From the NCBI GenBank assembly GCA_018266965.1, contig JAFDZJ010000297.1:1-5616 (forward strand): DNA of 5,616 nt, in the 5' to 3' direction. Shown here one piece after another: positions 1 through 5,616 of the stretch. The notes below the pieces were generated by a model, which was not told the DNA's origin, made no database searches, and saw nothing but the letters and a program-made list of their open reading frames with translations. The DNA comes from Bacteroidota bacterium (GTDB taxonomy: Bacteria > Bacteroidota > Bacteroidia > Flavobacteriales > Weeksellaceae). The translations under genes and the position numbers were made by a program. Within the stretch, counting starts at the first letter, position 1; the number at the start of each line of letters is the position of its first letter.

Positions 1-1451
1 AAAACTTCTTTTTCAAAACTACCGTCGGTATTTATTTTTCTATCAATAAGATATACCAAACTGACTTGTGAAAGCACTCCAGTTTGTTTTTCGAAAACAG
101 GGGAATAATACATACTGAATGCTTTGTTGCCAACGGTTTCTTTGGATATTTGAGCCATTCTATTCGTGAAATCATTAGCCAAAGTATCTGTTGATGCAGC
201 CAAAACTGTAATAACTGGTGCTGGTTGTCCTGTCATCATATTTTTGTCCGTAAGTATGTCATCAGCAGATTTCACAATTGTAATAACGGAATTGGATAAT
301 TTTTTTTCTAATTGAGCTTTTATGTATTGAGCATTTCCAGGGTCTGAACCTGCTAGAATATAAATTTTTTGATTAGAATAAATTTTAGCTATCTCTTCAT
401 TGATTTTATCGGCATAGACTTTTTCATTGGTATCAGCCAAAATCAGATTGCTATATGGATATAGATCTTCCGAATTGGCAAAAGGAGAAACGACAGGGAT
501 TTTTTTATCTTTTACAAAATTTAATACCTCCAAAACATTAGATTTGAAAAATGGACCTATGATTATATCCGTTTTTTCTAAATTTATTTTAGACAAAGAT
601 GATTTGAAGGTCTGTTCGTTTCCAGCATCAATGATGTTAATATCCAGTTGTTGTCCGGCTTTGGCATTTCTTTCTATCGCTAATTTTGCTCCCGATAAAA
701 AATCCAAAGACAATTTTCTGTATTTTGCATCATTAACATTATAACCAAAAGGCAGTAACAAAACAACACCCAAAGCATCATCATTGTTTTTAGCATAAGA
801 CGATTTGGAGTGTTTTACCTTTATGGTCATTCCGGATTTCAAACCTTGGGACAATGCAGGATTCCAAGCAATAAGTTCGTCTATACTTGTACCAAATTTA
901 TTGACAAGAGAAAAGATAGTATCCCCAGCTTCCACGGTATAATTAGCAAATTCGTCTTGTGATGATATTGCAACAGGTGTAGAGCTTTCTACTTTTGTAG
1001 CAACAGGCAAAACCATTTCTTGTGGTTCTGCATATTTTTTTATTTTATCCAATGGAAGCGTAAGTTGAGAGCCAATTTTCAATCCTTCTGTTTCCAGTTG
1101 TGGATTGATTTTTTTAATCTCATCTTCAGTCATTTTAAATCTTTTTGTTATCCCATACATAGTCTGTTTAGGCTGAATAACAATAGTACCCAATATTGGA
1201 GATTTAGCAATATCTGTATTGGAAACAGATTTTGGAGAATTAGTAGATTTGGAAACTGTGAGTATGTCGCCAATATTTACTTTCCCTTCTTTTGCGGAAG
1301 GATTAAGTTTATACAACTCGTCCAACGAAAGATTATACTTTTTGGAAATACTATACGCTGTTTCTCCTTGAGCTACTGCATGTGTTTTCTGTGCAGACAA
1401 ACCAGTGAAAAACAATAAAATTGTAACCTTGAAAAAATTCTTTATCATCAT
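1..1451 (-). CDS. LysM(x3)-PBP1 fusion: secreted peptidoglycan-binding protein with type-I periplasmic-binding fold (partial, C-terminus off left edge)
   Basis: My translation runs without a stop from ATG at 1451-1449 to the left edge, giving 483 residues; the C-terminus is missing. A second ATG follows at once (1448-1446), so the start is uncertain by one residue. Residues 1-20 are a Sec-type signal peptide: short basic start, hydrophobic ILLFF core, then GLSA before Q21. Three LysM repeats follow at about 24-66, 88-132 and 171-212. Each has the -T-x-x-x-I/L- helix start and the N-P motif (N50-P51, N116-P117, N197-P198). From about 226 comes a type-I periplasmic-binding (leucine/amide-binding-like) domain: ALGVVLLLPF strand, D-I-I-I-G-P at 295-300, then KIPVVSPFANS at 317-327. 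LysM domains bind GlcNAc-containing glycans, so a periplasmic, cell-wall-bound location is expected. The PBP1 ligand is unknown and no permease or ATPase lies nearby. Database names such as 'amino acid ABC transporter substrate-binding protein' would be an over-reading. Domain calls are firm; the function is not. Confidence 0.9.
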   Translation of the reverse strand, partial: MMIKNFFKVTILLFFTGLSAQKTHAVAQGETAYSISKKYNLSLDELYKLNPSAKEGKVNIGDILTVSKSTNSPKSVSNTDIAKSPILGTIVIQPKQTMYGITKRFKMTEDEIKKINPQLETEGLKIGSQLTLPLDKIKKYAEPQEMVLPVATKVESSTPVAISSQDEFANYTVEAGDTIFSLVNKFGTSIDELIAWNPALSQGLKSGMTIKVKHSKSSYAKNNDDALGVVLLLPFGYNVNDAKYRKLSLDFLSGAKLAIERNAKAGQQLDINIIDAGNEQTFKSSLSKINLEKTDIIIGPFFKSNVLEVLNFVKDKKIPVVSPFANSEDLYPYSNLILADTNEKVYADKINEEIAKIYSNQKIYILAGSDPGNAQYIKAQLEKKLSNSVITIVKSADDILTDKNMMTGQPAPVITVLAASTDTLANDFTNRMAQISKETVGNKAFSMYYSPVFEKQTGVLSQVSLVYLIDRKINTDGSFEKEV

Positions 1452-1479
1452 AATATATAAACTACAAAAATAAGATTTT

Positions 1480-1487
1480 CAAAATTA
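1480..1487 (-). promoter_or_regulatory. Candidate internal -7 element (TAATTTTG) before the LysM-PBP1 gene
   Basis: Read on the minus strand, TAATTTTG matches the Bacteroidota -7 consensus TAnnTTTG, and its TAA is the bshC stop codon itself. A TTTG lies 15 bases further upstream, shorter than the usual distance to the -33 element. If used, transcription would begin near 1473, about 20 bases before the ATG at 1451. In AT-rich DNA such a match can arise by chance, and read-through from bshC across the 33-base gap could equally supply expression. Confidence 0.3.
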
Positions 1488-3071
1488 TTGAGCAACAACT
1501 ATCAAATTGGAGTTATCCACAGAAATATTTTTATAACAATCGGCAATCCATCTTCTCCCAAACTGTGAATAGTAAACTGAAAAATTATACTGTCTTTCTT
1601 GCCAAATTTCGTTAGGTATAATAAGTTCGAACAGATTTTCAATTCTTTCCAGCTTTTCTTTATGTTTTATTTTCTCTGCTTTCAACAACCTTTTTCTCAT
1701 TTTTTCAAATGATTTCAATTGTCTAGTTTGTTCTGCGAGTACCAATTGTTCATAACTTTTATCAGTTAAAGACGCTTGTGATAATAAAGATTGAAATGCA
1801 GATTTTACAAGTTCTTCATTTTCATTAATCGTACTACTTAACGCGTGGTTTTCAGTAAAAATCTTTTGGTAAAGCTTGGGATTTTCATCAAAAAAATCAC
1901 GAATAGACAATCCTAATTTTTCTATTTTTCCATTCACTTTTTCAGTTAAAATTTGAAAGGAATTTCTTGGGATAAGCAATGGAAAAGTCAAATTAATCGA
2001 TTGAAAATACAGAGGCAATTCTAGCCAATAAGCGATTTCTGCATTTCCCCCAATATAGGCAATATTAGGCAATATCATTTCTTGAAACACAGGTCTTAAC
2101 AGAGCATTTGGACTAAATTTTTCTGGAAAAGCATGAAGTTCTTGTGAAATTTCTTCTTTGGTAAATGACAAATCGGTATCTACAATATGGAATTTGTTAT
2201 TATAAAACTCTATTCTATTCCTAGTTTCTGAAAGGTAAAAAAGATTGATTTCCCTGGGATTAACCTGCACTTTTCCATAGTTATTTTTAATTTGTGTAAC
2301 TGTAGAAGCGGTGTTATTCATTAAAGAATTATCAAAAAGCTCCTGTTGAAAAATGGGAATCATCATTTTTTTTAATTCGGCACAATCTCCATCTATCATC
2401 AATAATCCATAGTCTGAAAATAAATTTTGAACCAATTTCCGAGTAGCTTGTGTAAGGCTTTCTCCAAGTAAGAATGTGGATTTCAACAAAGCTATCAAAT
2501 CTTTACCAAACAAGGAGTCTTCAAATTCTTTTTCGAATTGCTTAATGAAATCCAAATCTGTAATAGTAATTCTACCAACCGCATTTCCTGCTTTTTCAGA
2601 AAATTGATATAATGATTTTTCGGTTTTGAAATGGTTAATCTCCAAAAAATCATGATCTTCTGTTGCCATCCAAAAAATAGGTACAAAATGTTGGTTAGTA
2701 TTTTTATCATTCAATTCTTCACAAGACTTTATGACTTGCAATATTTTATAAATGAAAAAAACAGGTCCAGAAAACAAGTTGAGTTGATGTCCTGTTGTGA
2801 TAGTAAACGATGTGGGTTTTTCGAGGATTTTCAGATTAGCAGACTGTTTTTCTGAAAGTTGTAAATCTTGTAATTGATGTCTAAGCACATCGACTAGTGT
2901 ATCTCTTGAAGTTTGTGAAAATTGATTTTGTTTCTCTTCTATTTTGGCTTTTATGTTTTCATTATTCCACAAAAAAGATTGTGCAAACTCTAGTTTCGAG
3001 TTCAAAAAATCAACTACCAAAGGTGGAGTGTTTGGTAATTCGGAGAGTGGAATTTTTGTAATAACCTTCAC
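1485..3071 (-). CDS. bshC: BshC, bacillithiol biosynthesis cysteine-adding enzyme
   Basis: This complete 528-residue cytosolic protein is close to the usual BshC length. BshC is the putative last enzyme of bacillithiol synthesis, joining cysteine to glucosaminyl-malate (GlcN-Mal) made by BshA and BshB. Family signatures are clear: TTGHQ at 92-96, then SGP (101-103) and K109; FWMATEDHDFLEIN at 133-146; LLRPVFQEMILPN at 324-336 running into YIGGNAEIAYWLEL at 339-352; and RNSF at 369-372. Residues about 405-480 are charged and helical, matching the long coiled coil of known BshC structures. The start is GTG at 3071-3069: an in-frame TGA lies two codons upstream and the next methionine is residue 135, inside the conserved core. 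The opening MKVITKIPLSELP also looks like family N-termini. The gene begins 18 bases after the porin stop and ends 33 bases before the LysM-PBP1 start, so co-transcription is likely. bshA and bshB are not in the window. No damage is visible. Confidence 0.96.
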   Translation of the reverse strand: MKVITKIPLSELPNTPPLVVDFLNSKLEFAQSFLWNNENIKAKIEEKQNQFSQTSRDTLVDVLRHQLQDLQLSEKQSANLKILEKPTSFTITTGHQLNLFSGPVFFIYKILQVIKSCEELNDKNTNQHFVPIFWMATEDHDFLEINHFKTEKSLYQFSEKAGNAVGRITITDLDFIKQFEKEFEDSLFGKDLIALLKSTFLLGESLTQATRKLVQNLFSDYGLLMIDGDCAELKKMMIPIFQQELFDNSLMNNTASTVTQIKNNYGKVQVNPREINLFYLSETRNRIEFYNNKFHIVDTDLSFTKEEISQELHAFPEKFSPNALLRPVFQEMILPNIAYIGGNAEIAYWLELPLYFQSINLTFPLLIPRNSFQILTEKVNGKIEKLGLSIRDFFDENPKLYQKIFTENHALSSTINENEELVKSAFQSLLSQASLTDKSYEQLVLAEQTRQLKSFEKMRKRLLKAEKIKHKEKLERIENLFELIIPNEIWQERQYNFSVYYSQFGRRWIADCYKNISVDNSNLIVVAQ

Positions 3072-3089
3072 AATTCAAAAAAATAAAAT

Positions 3090-5018
3090 TTAGCTAAACA
3101 GATACCAAACAATCCCAATATTCAATCGGAAATCATAAAATGGATAATGAGGAGCAGTATAGACTGTATTGGAACTGAATGTTGTTGTAAAATGTTGTCC
3201 TTCTAGAAAAATAAACATTTTCTTCACTTTAAAATTAAAATAAATATCCGCAATTGGCTGTCCTCCGATTGCAAACGAGTTATTTCCCGGCAAAATGTAT
3301 TCTTGTAGAATTGGCGAAAAATCTCTGGAATTGAATTTAGAAAAATAATACACTTTTATCCCTGTTTGCAACTCGGCTTTATCCCGAAAAGCTCTAGTTT
3401 GGTAAAAGAAATTAGCTCTTCCAACAAAATTTGGAAGTGGTAAAACAGATTTTCCGGAAAAATTTTGCTGGAATTGTAATCGAGTATTAAGGAAAAAATT
3501 TCCATAATTGTAGGTAGTTTCCCCACCTATTTGGGTGAGATTTACAGCATTAGCAGACTGATTGGGTTGGTGTAATTCATCAATATATACCATATTATCA
3601 TTTCTGAAATATTGGACAAATAATTTTGTCTGCCAAAGTTTCATCCCAATTTCGCCTCCAATATTCAAATTATTTTCATTTTTAAAATTAGAAAAATCGT
3701 AATTATAACTCAACAATGGAGATGAATTGAGTAGAAAATTAAAATTAGGACTTGCAGATTTGTAATTGAAATTGGCTTTCAGGTAATAATCTTTGATGGG
3801 TTGATAATACAAAGAGTTTTCTGAAAGAATAAAATTTCCAAAAGAATTCCCTCTTGATATATCCAAATGCGATTTCAATGCCATCAAATCAGAAAATTTA
3901 AAATTAATATTTCCGATTACACCCAACCTATTCTCGGTATAATTTGGTAAAATTGGATTTCCCGAAAGCAAAATATTATTAGTCCCAACTTGTATATTCT
4001 GATGTTGGACACCTGCTTCTATCTTGAATTGTGGTTTGTCGAACAACAAAGAAACAGTATTACTAAGGTTGTCGGAGTATTTTTTTGATGACAAAGATTT
4101 GTAAGGAATGACATCTGAAAATTGTGCTAAATCCGGTGCAACAAATTCAAAATAATATTTGTTGCCTTGGTGTTGCAGAGTATGATTAATTTTGAAAGGG
4201 AATTTTTCTACATTGAAAGGGGAAAATTGATGACTAAGGTAATATCTACGATAGGCAAATCTAGAAAAAGACCCATTGAGATTGACTGGAATAGTATTTC
4301 TATTATTGATTTCATTATTACCCGCTTGGTACAACAAATCGTAATCATCGGTTATCCCTCCATTTTCTTGGTTAATGATATTTTGATGAATATAATGCGC
4401 AAACAATTCGTATTTGGAATTTTTAGTGATATAATGAAATGAGAAAGAAGTATTGTTGCTAACAGCAAGAGAATTTTGATAAGAACCCAAAGATCGTAAT
4501 CCAAAATAGTTAATAGCAAAATTGAATCTTTTGCCTATATTTTGGGCATAGGTAGAATAAAGAGCAGCTCCATTGCTGACACCATTATGAAAAACAAAAG
4601 CAGTGGTAGGAGTTTTCACATCGTAATATTTTATTTGGTCAGCTTCTATCAATGAATAACTTTTGTTGGTAGGCAACAAAGAAAAATGACTATTTTTCTG
4701 CCAACTATAAGCCAATGGGTTGTATCCAGCACCTATGTTAGCAAATCTAATCATGCCAAAATCATCTTGATTGGTATATTGTGTAAAAGAATAAGATTTG
4801 TCATGGGTGAGCAAAGTGTCGAATATTTTTTTTTCCGAGTCTTGCGTTTGGTATTGGTAATCTTGTATTGTGGGAACAAATATTTTTAGAGAGTCGTGTT
4901 TACCGGAATTGACTACCAAGGTATCATTATCTTGTTTGGTAGTGGAGATAATAGACTTTTTTATTTGAGCGATAGATAGCGTAGAAACAAAAAAGAATAG
5001 AAATAAAATAAAACGCAT
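3090..5018 (-). CDS. Putative porin, Porin_10 family outer-membrane beta-barrel
   Basis: This is a complete 642-residue protein of the Bacteroidota 'putative porin' (Porin_10) family; substrate unknown. Residues 1-17 form a Sec signal peptide (MRFILFLFFFVSTLSIA, cleavage probably before Q18). A hydrophilic stretch follows to about 80, then family-typical segments: FGMIRFANIGAGYNPL at 87-102, IKYYDVKTPTTAF at 129-141, and YFGLRSLGSYQNS at 171-183. The rest alternates polar and aromatic/hydrophobic residues, rich in N, F, Y and S, as expected of many amphipathic beta-strands with loops. It ends in NIGIVWYLFS, a plausible closing strand. I prefer ATG at 5018-5016, which directly opens the signal peptide. 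An in-frame GTG at 5024-5022 would add two residues (MN) and has AGGA six bases upstream, so it cannot be excluded. The gene follows a terminator and a -7 element and probably leads an operon with bshC and the LysM-PBP1 gene. Family assignment is from recalled motifs, not a search. Confidence 0.9.
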   Translation of the reverse strand: MRFILFLFFFVSTLSIAQIKKSIISTTKQDNDTLVVNSGKHDSLKIFVPTIQDYQYQTQDSEKKIFDTLLTHDKSYSFTQYTNQDDFGMIRFANIGAGYNPLAYSWQKNSHFSLLPTNKSYSLIEADQIKYYDVKTPTTAFVFHNGVSNGAALYSTYAQNIGKRFNFAINYFGLRSLGSYQNSLAVSNNTSFSFHYITKNSKYELFAHYIHQNIINQENGGITDDYDLLYQAGNNEINNRNTIPVNLNGSFSRFAYRRYYLSHQFSPFNVEKFPFKINHTLQHQGNKYYFEFVAPDLAQFSDVIPYKSLSSKKYSDNLSNTVSLLFDKPQFKIEAGVQHQNIQVGTNNILLSGNPILPNYTENRLGVIGNINFKFSDLMALKSHLDISRGNSFGNFILSENSLYYQPIKDYYLKANFNYKSASPNFNFLLNSSPLLSYNYDFSNFKNENNLNIGGEIGMKLWQTKLFVQYFRNDNMVYIDELHQPNQSANAVNLTQIGGETTYNYGNFFLNTRLQFQQNFSGKSVLPLPNFVGRANFFYQTRAFRDKAELQTGIKVYYFSKFNSRDFSPILQEYILPGNNSFAIGGQPIADIYFNFKVKKMFIFLEGQHFTTTFSSNTVYTAPHYPFYDFRLNIGIVWYLFS

Positions 5019-5035
5019 ATTCACTAGTTATCCTG

Positions 5036-5043
5036 CAAAAATA
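5036..5043 (-). promoter_or_regulatory. Candidate promoter -7 element (TATTTTTG) for the porin-bshC-LysM operon
   Basis: On the minus strand TATTTTTG fits the Bacteroidota sigma-ABfr -7 consensus TAnnTTTG exactly. It lies between the terminator of the SusD-like gene and the porin start, where a promoter is expected. No TTG or TTTG is present at the usual -33 distance; that region is the terminator's T-rich tail. Transcription would start near 5030, leaving a leader of only about 12 bases before ATG 5018 or about 6 before GTG 5024. Position and motif agree; the missing -33 element lowers confidence. Confidence 0.5.
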
Positions 5044-5054
5044 CGGAAAAAGTT

Positions 5055-5087
5055 ATAATAAAAAACCCCACTTCAGAAGTGGGGTTT
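5055..5087 (-). terminator. Rho-independent terminator after the SusD-like gene
   Basis: A perfect inverted repeat pairs CCCCACTT (5066-5073) with AAGTGGGG (5077-5084) around a three-base loop. Three A:T pairs on each side (5063-5065 with 5085-5087) extend it to 11 pairs. Read on the minus strand, the hairpin is followed by TTTTTTATTAT, a proper U-tract. It begins 25 bases after the SusD-like stop codon (5113-5115), so it ends that transcript and insulates the porin operon. On the plus strand only three Ts follow the stem, and no plus-strand gene leads into it, so it appears one-directional. Confidence 0.93.
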
Positions 5088-5112
5088 GATAGATATAAAA
5101 GAATATTTCAAA

Positions 5113-5616
5113 TTAATATCCAGGGTTTTGAGTAATTGTAGGGTTTACATTTATCTCATCTTGTGGTATAGGTAAAGCCCATTTGTAGCTAGAAAGCGGC
5201 ATGTTTACTGGATCAGCACCAGGATAATTGAAAGAACCTTGTGCATAATCAGCAGGGCTTCTATCAATTCCTTGACCAGCTAAATTACCCAATCTCTTGA
5301 TGTCTAAGAAACGGTAACCTTCGAAAGCGAACTCTATTCTTCTTTCAGCTAAAATACCAGCCCAAGCAGCAGAAGGAGTAGCATATACAGGAATTGCAGG
5401 TGCAACAGTATTTCTAGCTAATCTTATAGCTTGTACATTTGTTGCAGCACCAGCCAAATCACCAGCAGCAGCTCTTGCTTCGGCTTTTATTAGGTACATT
5501 TCAGACAAACGCATTACTTTTATATCATTATTATTGGCATTGGTATCAGCTGTTGCCCAAGTTGCAGAACCTGTAGCTACACCACCATGTTTGTTAATAA
5601 CAAGTTTATCAGAATT
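5113..5616 (-). CDS. SusD/RagB-family outer-membrane nutrient-uptake lipoprotein (C-terminal 167 residues; N-terminus off right edge)
   Basis: The frame is open from the right edge to TAA at 5115-5113. SusD-like proteins are surface lipoproteins that cap a SusC TonB-dependent barrel and bind glycans or peptides. Three C-terminal family signatures are present, numbered in the visible fragment: VMRLSEMYLIKAEARAAAG (34-52), the usual TPR-like helix; ERRIEFAFEGYRFLDIKRLG (91-110), matching the family's E-R-R-x-E-x-x-F-E-G-x-R-x-x-D-x-K-R; and LPIPQDEIN (148-156) running to the terminal TQNPGY, with which most family members end. The ATG at 5514-5512 encodes an internal methionine of the first motif, not a gene start: conserved sequence continues upstream of it. 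The signal peptide, lipobox and SusC partner would lie to the right, outside the window. The substrate cannot be predicted from this part. Ala and Gly content and C-ending codons (TTC, TAC, GAC, ATC) are higher than in the downstream genes, which suggests strong expression. Confidence 0.93.
   Translation of the reverse strand, partial: NSDKLVINKHGGVATGSATWATADTNANNNDIKVMRLSEMYLIKAEARAAAGDLAGAATNVQAIRLARNTVAPAIPVYATPSAAWAGILAERRIEFAFEGYRFLDIKRLGNLAGQGIDRSPADYAQGSFNYPGADPVNMPLSSYKWALPIPQDEINVNPTITQNPGY

Noticed and set aside
427..744. Plus-strand open frame of 105 codons
   Set aside because: It lies antisense to the conserved PBP1 domain of the LysM-PBP1 gene and its translation shows no recognisable domain.
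1020..1418. Plus-strand open frame of 132 codons, rich in F, C and W
   Set aside because: It is antisense to the signal peptide and first two LysM repeats; its odd composition is what reading an AT-rich gene backwards produces.
2495..2855. Open frames on both strands (71 codons minus, 74 codons plus) inside bshC
   Set aside because: They overlap the conserved BshC core in other frames and have no independent support.
4167..4889. Two plus-strand open frames (91 and 67 codons) opposite the porin gene
   Set aside because: They are antisense to strongly family-like porin sequence, with no promoter or domain evidence.
5063..5090. Hairpin acting as a bidirectional terminator
   Set aside because: On the plus strand only TTT then GATAG follows the stem, and no plus-strand gene approaches it.
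5113..5514. A free-standing 133-residue gene starting at the ATG at 5514
   Set aside because: The frame stays open to the right edge and that Met belongs to an internal SusD motif, so this is the tail of a larger gene.
1..5616. Search for CRISPR arrays, tRNA/rRNA, insertion sequences, long direct repeats or a defence-type system
   Set aside because: Nothing supportable was seen on reading both strands; the window is almost entirely filled by four ordinary Bacteroidota genes.

Overview
The window is AT-rich and looks like a member of the Bacteroidota, most likely order Flavobacteriales (Weeksellaceae/Chryseobacterium-like; genus not resolvable from this sequence). The grounds are a SusD/RagB-family protein, a Bacteroidota-type 'putative porin' (Porin_10), a BshC bacillithiol enzyme, a LysM/periplasmic-binding-protein fusion typical of flavobacteria, TAnnTTTG-like promoter elements, and little sign of Shine-Dalgarno sequences. 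All four genes are on the minus strand, so transcription runs from high to low coordinates. About 95% of the window is coding, and every gap between genes is shorter than 100 bases.

In transcription order: (1) 5616-5113, the C-terminal 167 residues of a SusD-like outer-membrane nutrient-uptake lipoprotein whose start lies beyond the right edge. It ends in a strong intrinsic terminator (stem about 5063-5087 with a U-tract). (2) A short spacer with a good TAnnTTTG -7 element at 5036-5043. (3) 5018-3090, a complete Porin_10-family outer-membrane beta-barrel of 642 residues. (4) After an 18-base gap, 3071-1485, a complete bshC of 528 residues with a GTG start, encoding the putative cysteine-adding enzyme of bacillithiol synthesis. 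(5) After a 33-base gap, 1451 to the left edge, the first 483 residues of a secreted protein with three LysM domains followed by a type-I periplasmic-binding-protein fold.

The terminator separates the Sus-type gene from the next three, whose tight spacing suggests one operon (porin - bshC - LysM/PBP1). A weaker internal promoter candidate overlaps the bshC stop codon. Two of the operon's products belong to the cell envelope (outer-membrane barrel; peptidoglycan-binding periplasmic protein) and one is a cytosolic thiol-biosynthesis enzyme. Any functional link between them is inference; the arrangement may simply be a conserved housekeeping cluster.

I found no mobile element, CRISPR array, tRNA, rRNA or clearly novel system. 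The most interesting item is the LysM3-PBP1 fusion: a solute-binding-type fold on a peptidoglycan-binding arm, with no transporter gene visible beside it.
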